In this document: piece after piece, positions 1 through 6,105 of the stretch | How positions within the stretch are numbered: the stretch's first letter is position 1 | How the letters are laid out: each line of letters begins with the position of its first letter | NCBI GenBank assembly: GCA_947175285.1 | Contig: CAMWMM010000324.1 | Span: 1 to 6,105 of the forward strand | Reading direction: 5' to 3' | Source of the DNA: an uncultured Lachnospiraceae bacterium | GTDB lineage: Bacteria > Bacillota_A > Clostridia > Lachnospirales > Lachnospiraceae | DNA: 6,105 nucleotides | Program-made: the position numbers and the translations under genes | Notes under the pieces: generated by a model | Database searches by the model: none | What the model saw: only the letters and a program-made list of their open reading frames with translations | What the model was told of the DNA's origin: nothing

Positions 1-680
1 GTATAGGGAACATAGCCGGAATCTTCGCCCAGAGAAGCGACGACATAACCATCGCCTTTACTTTCCAAAGAGGTAGCGTGAGGTTCAAATTCGACCGTAA
101 AGTCGCCCTGACCGCCCGAAAATGCTGCCGCGGTGGAGCCAAAGTCGATACTCTGGTCGATGTTTAAGTCGGCAGCAGGGTCAATGCCGTTCTTTTTCAG
201 AATATATTCAAATACCATTTCAGGCATACCGCCCGCTCTGCCTCCGAGAACGTTTTTACCGGCTAACATATTCCAGTTAAAGTTTTCAATCGGCTCCCTT
301 GCTACCAGAAAATTGCCTGCCCGCTGTGTCAACTGTGCAAAGTTGACGGCATAGTCAGATGCGCCTCCGATATAAGTATAAATCGTGCTTTCGCTTCCCA
401 TAAAACCGATATCGGCTTCATCCGTTAAGAGTGCGGTCATCGTTTTGTCAGCGCCGAATCCGGTAATCAGGGTAAGTTCTATGCCTTCTTCGGCAAAATA
501 TCCTTCTTCAATCGCAACATATAAAGGGGCATAAAAAATGGAGTGGGCCACTTCGTTCAGTGTAACAGGCGTTGCAGCGCTAGACTGTGCGCTGCCTTTG
601 TCCGTACCGGCGCCGCATCCGCATAATAGGGATACTGCGCACAGCGCTGTAAGGAATAGAGAACATAGTTTCTTTTTCAT
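1..680 (-). CDS. ABC transporter substrate-binding lipoprotein, NMT1/THI5-like (SsuA/TauA/ThiY type), 3' end cut by window
   Basis: This is the extracytoplasmic solute receptor of an ABC importer, of the NMT1/THI5-like group that binds small sulfonate-, nitrate- or pyrimidine-precursor-like ligands. The reading frame is open from the ATG at 680-678 to the window edge (226 complete codons); the family is usually about 320-350 residues, so roughly the last third is missing. It begins MKKK, has a hydrophobic stretch at residues 5-19 and a lipobox L19-C20-G21-C22, so Cys22 is the likely lipidated residue. A Ser/Ala-rich linker follows to about residue 38. The family pattern is then clear: FYAPLYVAIEEGYFAEEGI (about 49-67), GADKTMTALLTDEADIGFMG (76-95) and GGMPEMVFEYILKKNGID (150-167). 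A GGAGGT ribosome site at 689-684 supports the start. Permease and ATPase genes may lie beyond the left edge. The ligand cannot be told from sequence. The family call is strong; the subfamily is uncertain. Confidence 0.9.
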   Translation of the reverse strand, partial: MKKKLCSLFLTALCAVSLLCGCGAGTDKGSAQSSAATPVTLNEVAHSIFYAPLYVAIEEGYFAEEGIELTLITGFGADKTMTALLTDEADIGFMGSESTIYTYIGGASDYAVNFAQLTQRAGNFLVAREPIENFNWNMLAGKNVLGGRAGGMPEMVFEYILKKNGIDPAADLNIDQSIDFGSTAAAFSGGQGDFTVEFEPHATSLESKGDGYVVASLGEDSGYVPY

Positions 681-727
681 ATACCTCCGGTATCTGTAAG
701 ACAGATTTTTATTAAAATATTTAATTT

Positions 728-733
728 ATTATA
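728..733 (-). promoter_or_regulatory. Candidate -10 element for the substrate-binding lipoprotein gene
   Basis: A perfect TATAAT on the minus strand lies 47 bases upstream of the ATG at 680, in a very AT-rich tract (about 702-740). No good -35 sits at 17-18 bases. An alternative reading is TTGGCG (747-742 on the minus strand) with a 17-base spacer to TTAAAT at 724-719. In such AT-rich DNA a chance TATAAT is likely, so this is only a candidate. Confidence 0.4.
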
Positions 734-772
734 TAAATATGCGCCAAATTGGTTACATAAAACGGGAGGATG

Positions 773-781
773 TGTTATAAA
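773..781 (+). promoter_or_regulatory. Candidate extended -10 promoter for the EamA-family permease gene
   Basis: The sequence TGTTATAAA fits an extended -10 (TGn followed by TATAAA). No recognisable TTGACA-like -35 sits at 17-18 bases. Transcription would begin near 788, giving a leader of roughly 37 bases before the gene at 825. This is the only plus-strand promoter candidate I see in the divergent gap. Confidence 0.4.
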
Positions 782-824
782 AAGATAGGCTGATACAAAC
801 GGAAGAGGAAAAGAGGTAATAATA

Positions 825-1721
825 GTGATGTGGATATGGCTGACACTTCTTTACGGTATTTTAAAAGGGGTGCGTGAAATTGTAAAAAAGAAGGCATTGG
901 AGAAAAATTCCACGATAGAGGTATTGTTCTTATATACCGTACTTGCTTTCTTATTTGTTCTGCCTGATGCAAAAAATGCCGTAGGGCTGGAGCCTAAGTA
1001 CTTTTTTTATATTGCCCTGAAATCTTTTGTCATTTTTCTGGCATGGATATTCAGTTTTCGGGCAATTAAAGGGATGCCGATCAGTTTATACGGCGTACTC
1101 GATTTATCAAGGGTATTGTTTGCTACAACGCTTGGCGTTGTCGTATTACAGGAGACACTTGGAGCGTGGCAGACGGCAGGATTGATTCTGGTGTCGTTTG
1201 GACTTTTATTGTTGAAATATCATCCGGGTATGTTTTCTAAAAAAATGCTGTTAAATAAGATGCTTTTAAAAAAGCAGACGGAAAATGGCGAGCGGGTAGA
1301 GCCGAAGATAGTAGTTATGGCATTTGCTTCCTGTCTGTTTAATGCTGTTTCAGGGCTTTTGGATAAAATTTTGATGAAAGATATCAACAGCTCCCAGTTA
1401 CAGTTCTGGTATCTGCTGTTTTTGGCACTTATGTATCTTGTTTTTATTGTCCTGACACGTACGCCGATACATATGGGAAGTATTTTGAAAAATTACTGGA
1501 TATGGATTTTAAGCATTCTGATTGTAGTCGCAGACAGAGCATTATTTCTGGCAAACGGCATAGAGGGCAGTAAAGTTACGGTTATGACATTGCTGAAACA
1601 ATCCGGCTGTGTCGTGACAATTTTGGCAGGACGCTTCCTTTTCCGTGAGAAGAATACGGGACATAAGCTTGTGTGCGCAGCGATTATTATTATAGGGATT
1701 GTTATCGGTGTTATCACATAA
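825..1721 (+). CDS. EamA-family (DMT superfamily) ten-helix membrane transporter
   Basis: A 298-residue integral membrane protein of the drug/metabolite transporter superfamily, whose members export or import small metabolites. The length matches the family (about 280-310). Ten hydrophobic helices can be placed: roughly 2-18, 31-47, 59-79, 85-108, 115-131, 162-184, 191-210, 223-245, 250-272 and 280-298. The first five and last five form the two EamA repeats. The acidic residue that closes helix 4 of the first repeat (LQE, E110) has its counterpart in the second repeat (FRE, E275), a family hallmark. A basic loop at about 136-161 joins the halves. The start is GTG at 825 or ATG at 828. The ribosome site GAGGT at 813-817 lies 7 bases from the GTG and 10 from the ATG, so either is possible. 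Substrate is unknown. The gene is divergent from the lipoprotein gene, and a 74-base gap with its own candidate promoter separates it from the next gene. Confidence 0.9.
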   Translation: MMWIWLTLLYGILKGVREIVKKKALEKNSTIEVLFLYTVLAFLFVLPDAKNAVGLEPKYFFYIALKSFVIFLAWIFSFRAIKGMPISLYGVLDLSRVLFATTLGVVVLQETLGAWQTAGLILVSFGLLLLKYHPGMFSKKMLLNKMLLKKQTENGERVEPKIVVMAFASCLFNAVSGLLDKILMKDINSSQLQFWYLLFLALMYLVFIVLTRTPIHMGSILKNYWIWILSILIVVADRALFLANGIEGSKVTVMTLLKQSGCVVTILAGRFLFREKNTGHKLVCAAIIIIGIVIGVIT

Positions 1722-1749
1722 AAGAATCTTGTGTAGAGGATTTGTTCTA

Positions 1750-1758
1750 TGGTATACT
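1750..1758 (+). promoter_or_regulatory. Candidate extended -10 promoter of the chemoreceptor-pspA-SPFH-pcrA gene set
   Basis: TGGTATACT matches an extended -10 (TGn plus TATACT, five of six bases of TATAAT). A weak -35, TTGTGT at 1729-1734, lies 18 bases upstream. Transcription would start near 1765, with a leader of about 30 bases to the ATG at 1796. It sits in the 74-base gap after the permease gene, where no terminator hairpin is visible, so read-through from the permease gene is also possible. Confidence 0.5.
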
Positions 1759-1795
1759 ATACAGGATAAAATTATACAAATGCGGGGGATAAGCA

Positions 1796-3262
1796 ATGGA
1801 ACGGGAAAGAAGTGTAATTAACAGAACAGCGCTGATTTGCCATACGGTAATCGTTATTGCATTATTAGCCTCTTATGCGTTGGAGGTGGCAAAGGGAGCA
1901 AGAACGATGGGGTATTACGGTATCTTTACCTTTCTTGCCGCAGCGCCGGCTGTAATAGAGTGGATTTTATATAAAAGAAATCCGTCGGACAGTAAAATAC
2001 AGCATGTTCTGGGAACAGGATACGGTATTTTTTATGTTTTTGTTATTTTTACAACAACTGATGTTACGGCGTTTACGTTTGCAATTCCGATGTATCTTAT
2101 TATCATACTATATTCTGATGTAAAATACTGTATGATAATTTCGGCGGGAGGATTTCTGGCAAACCTTATTTATACCATTTATCGGGCAGTTACTGTGGGA
2201 ATTGCAGGGGAAGAGATGGCAACCTATGAAATCCGTGTCATAGTGATGCTGATTATAGCAGTCTTTTTATGTATGGCTACGGATGTTATGGCTAAAATTA
2301 ACAGAATGAAAATGGATGACCTGAACAAGGAAAAGGAGAATATTTCCAATCTGTTAACTAATGTTATGGGTATTTCCGGCAGCATGTCGGAGGGCATTAT
2401 CAATATGAGAGAACATATGCAGAATCTCGGAGAGTCCGTTTCGGAGACGAGAACTGCTATGCAGGAAGTAACCGGCGGTACAAATGATACGGCAAATGCG
2501 ATACAGAAACAGTTGGGACAGACGGAAGAGATTCAAAAACATATAGAACAGGTAGGTACGGTATCGAAAAATATTGCAGACAGTATGGAGCGGACGAAAG
2601 GCGATATTGCAGACGGTAAGAGGAGCCTTGATACGCTTCTTGCCCAGGTGGATTCTTCTGAGAGCGCAGGAAAAGAAGTTGTTACCGATATCAGTGCATT
2701 GGAAGAGTACATGAAGAATATGGAGTCCATCATTGAACTGATTACGAATGTAGCGAGCCAGACAAGTCTGCTTGCTTTAAATGCCAGTATTGAAGCGGCA
2801 CGTGCCGGAGAAGCGGGAAAAGGATTTGCGGTAGTGGCAACAGAGATTTCCAATCTGGCAAACCAGACGCAGTCTGCAACTGTTAATATTACAGATGTTA
2901 TTCATAATGTTTCCGATAAACTTACGATTGCGGTCAATGCGGTGGAACAGCTTATGAATAATAATGCGAAGCAAAATGAGTCGGCAGTGACAGTAGCGGA
3001 CAGTTTTGAGAAGATTGCGGAAAGTACGCAGGATGCGGACGAACAGGGTAAGATGTTAGAAGCGGTTGTTTCCCGGCTCGAATCAGCAAATGCGGGTATC
3101 ATTGAAGGGATTCAGACGATTTCGGCAGTTATGGAAGAGGTATCTGCGCATTCCAATGAAACATATAATATCAGTGATGAAAATATCGGAATTGTAACTC
3201 AGGTAACGGAGTTGGTGGAAAATTTGAGCGAACAGGCGGAGAGTTTGAACCACTACAGTTAA
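1796..3262 (+). CDS. Methyl-accepting chemotaxis protein-like receptor with six membrane helices and no HAMP domain
   Basis: A 488-residue chemoreceptor-type protein. Six hydrophobic helices fill the N-terminus (about 12-30, 39-58, 71-87, 89-106, 111-130, 146-165) with only short loops, so there is no periplasmic Cache or four-helix ligand domain; sensing would be within or near the membrane. A long coiled coil starts right after helix 6, with no recognisable HAMP domain. The MCP hairpin tip lies at about 319-358, with [15 protein letters not shown] (325-339) and [11 protein letters not shown] (341-351); E333, R336 and E339 match the invariant tip residues that contact CheA, CheW and trimer partners. 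Arms run about 155 residues before and 145 after the tip. No C-terminal CheR-binding pentapeptide is present. The ribosome site GGGGG (1784-1788) is 7 bases from the ATG. No che genes are in the window, and pspA follows after 28 bases. It could serve chemotaxis or a separate membrane-sensing role. The MCP assignment is firm; the stimulus is unknown. Confidence 0.93.
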   Translation: MERERSVINRTALICHTVIVIALLASYALEVAKGARTMGYYGIFTFLAAAPAVIEWILYKRNPSDSKIQHVLGTGYGIFYVFVIFTTTDVTAFTFAIPMYLIIILYSDVKYCMIISAGGFLANLIYTIYRAVTVGIAGEEMATYEIRVIVMLIIAVFLCMATDVMAKINRMKMDDLNKEKENISNLLTNVMGISGSMSEGIINMREHMQNLGESVSETRTAMQEVTGGTNDTANAIQKQLGQTEEIQKHIEQVGTVSKNIADSMERTKGDIADGKRSLDTLLAQVDSSESAGKEVVTDISALEEYMKNMESIIELITNVASQTSLLALNASIEAARAGEAGKGFAVVATEISNLANQTQSATVNITDVIHNVSDKLTIAVNAVEQLMNNNAKQNESAVTVADSFEKIAESTQDADEQGKMLEAVVSRLESANAGIIEGIQTISAVMEEVSAHSNETYNISDENIGIVTQVTELVENLSEQAESLNHYS

Positions 3263-3273
3263 ATTTATATAAT
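3245..3273 (+). promoter_or_regulatory. Internal sigma-A-type promoter upstream of pspA
   Basis: TTGAAC at 3245-3250 (four of six -35 consensus bases, including TTGA) is followed by a 17-base spacer and a perfect TATAAT at 3268-3273. The -35 lies inside the last codons of the receptor gene. Predicted initiation at about 3280-3281 falls within the pspA ribosome site (3277-3283), so a transcript from here would have a leader of only about ten bases and a shortened Shine-Dalgarno. I see no ECF-type (sigma-W-like) TGAAAC/CGTA pair. This is the best-spaced promoter in the window, but it is unproven. Confidence 0.5.
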
Positions 3274-3290
3274 AACAAGGAGGAAGTAAC

Positions 3291-3974
3291 ATGGGAATAA
3301 TTACCAGATTTAAGGACATTATGGCGGCTAATTTTAATGCACTGTTAGACCGCTGCGAGGACCCGGAGAAAATGATTGATCAGTATTTGAGGAACTTAGA
3401 GCAGGATTTTGCGAAAGTAAAAGCAGAGACAGCGGCTATTATGGCGGAGGAAAAGAGCGCCAAAAGAAAACTGGATGAGTGTGACGCCGAGATTACCAAG
3501 ATGGCGGATTATGCGAAAAAGGCAGTTGCAGCCGGCAATGACGATGAAGCACGGCAGTTTTTGTCTAAAAAGGCAGAATTGACACAAAAACGGGAAGTTT
3601 TAGCAAAAGATTATGAGATGGCAGGTGGTAATACTGCAAAAATGCGCCAGATGCATGATAAACTGGAGTCCGATATTTCTGCACTTAAGAGCAGAAGAGA
3701 AATGTTAAAGGCAAAAGTGAAAGTTGCGGAGACACAGAAGAAAATGAATCAGATGGGTTCCAGTCTGGAAAGCGCAGGCGGTAATCTTGCCGCTTTTGAC
3801 AGGATGGAAGAAAAAGTCAATAAGATGTTAGATGAGGCGGATGCTATGAACGAACTGAATGTGAAGCCTGCTTCTAATGATATTGATGCTCTGACTAAGA
3901 AATACGATGCAGGCAACAATTCTTCTGCCATAGATGATGAACTGGCGGCATTAAAGGCAGAGATGGGAAAATAG
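3291..3974 (+). CDS. pspA: PspA/IM30 (Vipp1, LiaH) family membrane-stress protein
   Basis: A 227-residue soluble, almost wholly alpha-helical protein of the PspA/IM30 family, the bacterial relatives of ESCRT-III. Family members assemble into rings or rods on the inner face of the cytoplasmic membrane and limit damage and proton leakage. The length matches PspA (about 220-230). The N-terminus MGIITRFKDIMAANFNALLD forms the amphipathic membrane-binding helix. The diagnostic segment EDPEKMIDQYLRNLEQDF (23-40) follows, with D24-P25. A long charged coiled-coil hairpin occupies about 35-155. The conserved FDRMEEKV lies at 169-176, and a short terminal helix at about 213-226. There are no membrane segments or signal peptide. 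A textbook AAGGAGG at 3277-3283, 7 bases from the ATG, implies efficient translation, better than that of the SPFH gene downstream. The gene lies between the receptor and SPFH genes, probably in one transcript plus an internal promoter. Family certainty is high; the symbol follows the family name. Confidence 0.95.
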   Translation: MGIITRFKDIMAANFNALLDRCEDPEKMIDQYLRNLEQDFAKVKAETAAIMAEEKSAKRKLDECDAEITKMADYAKKAVAAGNDDEARQFLSKKAELTQKREVLAKDYEMAGGNTAKMRQMHDKLESDISALKSRREMLKAKVKVAETQKKMNQMGSSLESAGGNLAAFDRMEEKVNKMLDEADAMNELNVKPASNDIDALTKKYDAGNNSSAIDDELAALKAEMGK

Positions 3975-3992
3975 AAAGGTATGGGCATTTAG
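3975..3992 (+). other. Short pspA-SPFH junction with weak ribosome site and three-codon minimal frame
   Basis: The 18 bases between the pspA stop and the SPFH start contain AAAGG (3975-3979), 13 bases from the next ATG and so poorly spaced, and then ATG GGC ATT TAG (3981-3992). That tiny frame ends directly against the ATG at 3993 and is in the same frame. The in-frame TAG excludes 3981 as the SPFH start and fixes it at 3993. Re-initiation by ribosomes finishing pspA is the likeliest way the SPFH gene is translated; that is inference. Confidence 0.5.
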
Positions 3993-4946
3993 ATGGGTTT
4001 ATTTTCAAATCAGCTTTCCAATGTGGTGGAATGGAATGAAACAAGAGAGGGCGTTTTATTCTATAAATGGCAGAATCAGGAGATTAAGAAAGGTTCAAAA
4101 CTGATTATTCGTCCGGGACAGGACGCCATTTTCATGTATAACGGCGTTGTAGAGGGTATTTTTGAGGACGAGGGAAGTTTTGATATTGAGTCGGATATCA
4201 TTCCTTTTCTGACAACATTAAAAAGTTTTAAATTCGGATTTAATACTCCTCTCAGAGCGGAAGTCCTGTTTATTAATACGAAAGAGCTTCTTGTAAAGTG
4301 GGGCACGAAGAATGCCATTAATCTTCCTGCGCCGGGACTGCCGGGCGGTATGCCAATCCGTGCATTCGGCACATTTAACTGTAAAATTGTAGAACATGCG
4401 GTTGTGATTGAGAAGCTTGCCGGTATCAGGCAGACCTATACGGTGGATGATGTCAAAGAGCGGATTATTGCAAGTCTCGACCAGCTTTTAATGAGCTGGA
4501 TTGCCAAAGAGGGCAGGGATATGTTTAACCTGCAGGCAGATGCAAGGAACATAGCTAAAGGGATTGAGTCCGATTTGGATATGGATATGCGAAAGCTGGG
4601 AATCGGTATTACCGATTTCACCATCGAAAGCTTTTCCTATCCGGAAGAAATCAAGAAGATGCAGGAGAAAGCGGCTGCCCAGTCTATGGTAGGCGATATG
4701 AGTAAGTATACGCAGATGGCGGCAGCAGACAGTATGGGCAAAGGTCGCGCCGGCAGCGGCGTAGCTTCCGATATGGTAAATTTGCAGATGGGTATGGCGC
4801 TTGGACAGCAGATGGTGAATCAGATGAATCAAAATCAAAATGCAGCAGGTGCAGGAAATGGAGCAGTTCCCAAATTCTGTCCTAACTGCGGTACACCGAC
4901 AAGCGGTACGAAGTTCTGTGGGAATTGCGGGAATCAATTATTATGA
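3993..4946 (+). CDS. SPFH-domain (stomatin/prohibitin/flotillin-like) protein with C-terminal zinc ribbon, YdjI-like
   Basis: A 317-residue protein of the SPFH group typified by B. subtilis YdjI, often labelled as a virion core protein-like or membrane protease-subunit-like protein. Residues about 15-215 form the SPFH region: GVLFYKWQNQEIKKGSKLII (20-39), PGQDAIFMYNG (41-51), the glycine/proline-rich turn LPAPGLPGG (111-119), then the helical part ending near EEIKKMQEKAAAQ (218-230). A low-complexity Met/Gln/Asn/Ala/Gly linker (about 262-291) leads to a zinc ribbon with C296-x2-C299 and C309-x2-C312, nine residues between the pairs. No transmembrane helix or signal peptide is seen, so it is probably cytoplasmic and recruited to the membrane. 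In B. subtilis, YdjI works with YdjG, YdjH and PspA. Here pspA is 18 bases upstream and ydjG/ydjH are not between or beside them. Its stop overlaps the pcrA start. The domain call is strong; the molecular role is inferred from the family. Confidence 0.93.
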   Translation: MGLFSNQLSNVVEWNETREGVLFYKWQNQEIKKGSKLIIRPGQDAIFMYNGVVEGIFEDEGSFDIESDIIPFLTTLKSFKFGFNTPLRAEVLFINTKELLVKWGTKNAINLPAPGLPGGMPIRAFGTFNCKIVEHAVVIEKLAGIRQTYTVDDVKERIIASLDQLLMSWIAKEGRDMFNLQADARNIAKGIESDLDMDMRKLGIGITDFTIESFSYPEEIKKMQEKAAAQSMVGDMSKYTQMAAADSMGKGRAGSGVASDMVNLQMGMALGQQMVNQMNQNQNAAGAGNGAVPKFCPNCGTPTSGTKFCGNCGNQLL

Positions 4947-6105
4947 GTATTTACGATACATTAAATGAGCAACAAAAGAAAGCGGTTTTTACGACTGCCG
5001 GTCCGGTTTTAGTACTGGCGGGAGCAGGAAGCGGCAAGACCCGCGCCCTGACACACAGGATAGCGTATCTGATGAAGGAAGAGGGCGTAGAACCATATCA
5101 TATTATGGCGATTACGTTTACGAATAAAGCTGCGGGAGAGATGCGGGAGAGAGTAAATAACCTTATCGGCTTTGGTTCCGAGCAGGTGTGGGTTTCTACG
5201 TTTCACTCGACCTGTGTACGGATTCTGCGGCGATATATTGACAGACTCGGGTTTGATAATAATTTCACAATCTACGATACGGATGACCAGAAAGGCATTA
5301 TTAAGGAAGTTTGCAAGAAATTATCGATTGATACAAAGATGTTAAAGGAGCGCACTATTTTAAGTGCGATTTCTTCCGCCAAGGATGAACTGATTTCTCC
5401 CGTGGAATATGAAATGCAGAATATGGGCGACTTTTACGGCAGCAGGATTGCCAAAGCCTATAAAGAATATCAGGTGGCTCTAAGAAAAAATAATGCGCTT
5501 GATTTTGATGATTTGATTGTGAAGACCGTGGAACTTTTTAAGAGCGATGCGCAGGTGTTGGATTCTTATCAGGAGCGGTTCCGCTATATTATGGTAGACG
5601 AATATCAGGATACGAATACTGCGCAGTTTGAACTAATCAGACTGCTTGCTGCAAAATACAGGAATCTTTGTGTGGTAGGTGACGATGACCAGTCTATTTA
5701 TAAATTCCGTGGCGCGAACATCCGCAATATTCTGGATTTTGAGAAAGTATATCCGGAGGCGTGTGTGGTGAAATTGGAACAAAATTACCGCTCGACCCAG
5801 ACAGTACTGGATGCGGCAAATGCCGTGATTCAGAACAATACCGGACGTAAGGAGAAAGCGTTATGGACACAGAAAGCGGACGGTTCCCTGATTCATTTTC
5901 ACCAGTTTGATACGGCTTATGACGAAGCGGACTATATTGCGGAGGATGTACGGAATAAGAACCGGGAGGCAAAAGCAGATTATGGCGACTGTGCTGTTTT
6001 ATACCGTACGAATGCACAGGCGCGTGTGCTGGAGGAGCGTTTTGTCGTAAAAGGAATTCCCTATCAGGTTGTCGGCGGCGTGAACTTTTATGCCAGAAAA
6101 GAAAT
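4943..6105 (+). CDS. pcrA: ATP-dependent DNA helicase PcrA/UvrD (superfamily 1A), 3' end cut by window
   Basis: A 3'-to-5' DNA helicase/translocase for nucleotide-excision repair, rolling-circle replication and clearing RecA or stalled polymerase from DNA. The frame stays open from the ATG at 4943 to the edge (387 complete codons), about half of the usual 720-750 residues. Motifs are intact and in order: LNEQQ Q-motif (7-11), Walker A AGAGSGKT (26-33), motif Ia ITFTNKAAGEM (57-67), FHS (87-89), LDFDDL (186-191), Walker B VDEYQD (218-223), motif III GDDDQSIYKFRGA (246-258), QNYRS (280-284) and motif IV LYRTNAQAR (353-361). The sequence near GIPYQVVGG (371-379) also fits the family. ATGA at 4943-4946 overlaps the SPFH stop by four bases, and no good ribosome site precedes it, so translation is probably coupled. 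PcrA is favoured over Rep or UvrD because of the Gram-positive setting; the C-terminus that would settle this is outside the window. Confidence 0.95.
   Translation, partial: MSIYDTLNEQQKKAVFTTAGPVLVLAGAGSGKTRALTHRIAYLMKEEGVEPYHIMAITFTNKAAGEMRERVNNLIGFGSEQVWVSTFHSTCVRILRRYIDRLGFDNNFTIYDTDDQKGIIKEVCKKLSIDTKMLKERTILSAISSAKDELISPVEYEMQNMGDFYGSRIAKAYKEYQVALRKNNALDFDDLIVKTVELFKSDAQVLDSYQERFRYIMVDEYQDTNTAQFELIRLLAAKYRNLCVVGDDDQSIYKFRGANIRNILDFEKVYPEACVVKLEQNYRSTQTVLDAANAVIQNNTGRKEKALWTQKADGSLIHFHQFDTAYDEADYIAEDVRNKNREAKADYGDCAVLYRTNAQARVLEERFVVKGIPYQVVGGVNFYARKE

Noticed and set aside
133..354. Plus-strand open frame of 73 codons
   Set aside because: It is antisense to the substrate-binding protein gene, whose minus-strand frame is continuous and shows clear family motifs; no ribosome site or known motif supports it.
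765..793. GGAGG followed by a seven-codon frame ATG TGT TAT ... TGA (770-793), a possible leader peptide before the permease gene
   Set aside because: The ribosome-site-like bases touch the ATG with no spacing, and the frame overlaps the candidate -10 element, so it is unlikely to be transcribed or translated.
1749..1760. Near-palindrome ATGGTATACTAT as a possible operator
   Set aside because: Twelve bases with one mismatched pair, overlapping an AT-rich -10 element, is within what chance gives; it has no second copy in the window.
1722..1795. Possible terminator after the permease gene
   Set aside because: I could find no GC-rich stem followed by a T run in this gap, so no terminator is called.
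4777..4865. Met/Gln/Asn-rich stretch in the SPFH gene as a possible DNA repeat or insertion
   Set aside because: There is no regular repeat unit in the DNA; it is best explained as a flexible low-complexity linker before the zinc ribbon.
4488..4937. Minus-strand open frame of 149 codons opposite the SPFH gene
   Set aside because: It lies wholly within a well-supported gene, is rich in His, Ile and Cys as expected from an antisense reading, and has no recognisable domain.
5694..6017. Minus-strand open frame of 107 codons opposite pcrA
   Set aside because: It is a shadow of the intact helicase frame with low-complexity composition and no motif.

Overview
The window looks like a chromosomal segment of a Gram-positive, low-to-moderate G+C member of the Clostridia, most likely Lachnospiraceae-like. 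This is inferred from AAGGAGG-type ribosome binding sites, AT-rich intergenic DNA, a Cys-lipidated substrate-binding protein and a Firmicutes-style PcrA helicase. No species can be named from the sequence alone. The window is densely coding: six protein genes, two of them cut by the window edges, and no gap longer than about 145 bases. I saw no RNA gene, insertion sequence, CRISPR array or convincing rho-independent terminator.

Left part (1-1721). A minus-strand lipoprotein gene for an NMT1/THI5-like (SsuA/TauA/ThiY-type) ABC-transporter substrate-binding protein runs off the left edge. It is divergent from a plus-strand gene for a ten-helix EamA/DMT-family permease. The 144-base AT-rich gap between them holds plausible back-to-back promoters.

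Central and right part (1796-6105). Four plus-strand genes are packed together. They encode a chemoreceptor-like protein with six membrane helices and neither HAMP nor an extracytoplasmic ligand domain; a PspA/IM30-family membrane-remodelling protein; an SPFH-domain protein with a C-terminal zinc ribbon (YdjI-like); and the N-terminal half of a PcrA/UvrD DNA helicase. Gaps are 28 and 18 bases, then a 4-base ATGA overlap, so they look like one operon. A good sigma-A-type promoter (TTGAAC, 17 bases, TATAAT) inside the end of the chemoreceptor gene suggests that pspA and the genes after it can also be transcribed separately.

How the genes may work together. PspA plus a YdjI-like SPFH/zinc-ribbon protein is a known membrane-stress pairing; in Bacillus subtilis the pair sits with two further membrane proteins, YdjG and YdjH. 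Here those two are missing. A multi-helix receptor with a cytoplasmic MCP signalling domain lies upstream, and the SPFH gene is translationally coupled to a repair helicase. The most interesting hypothesis in the window is that the receptor-like protein senses or anchors a minimal PspA-SPFH membrane-integrity module. This is inference from gene order, not shown by the sequence.
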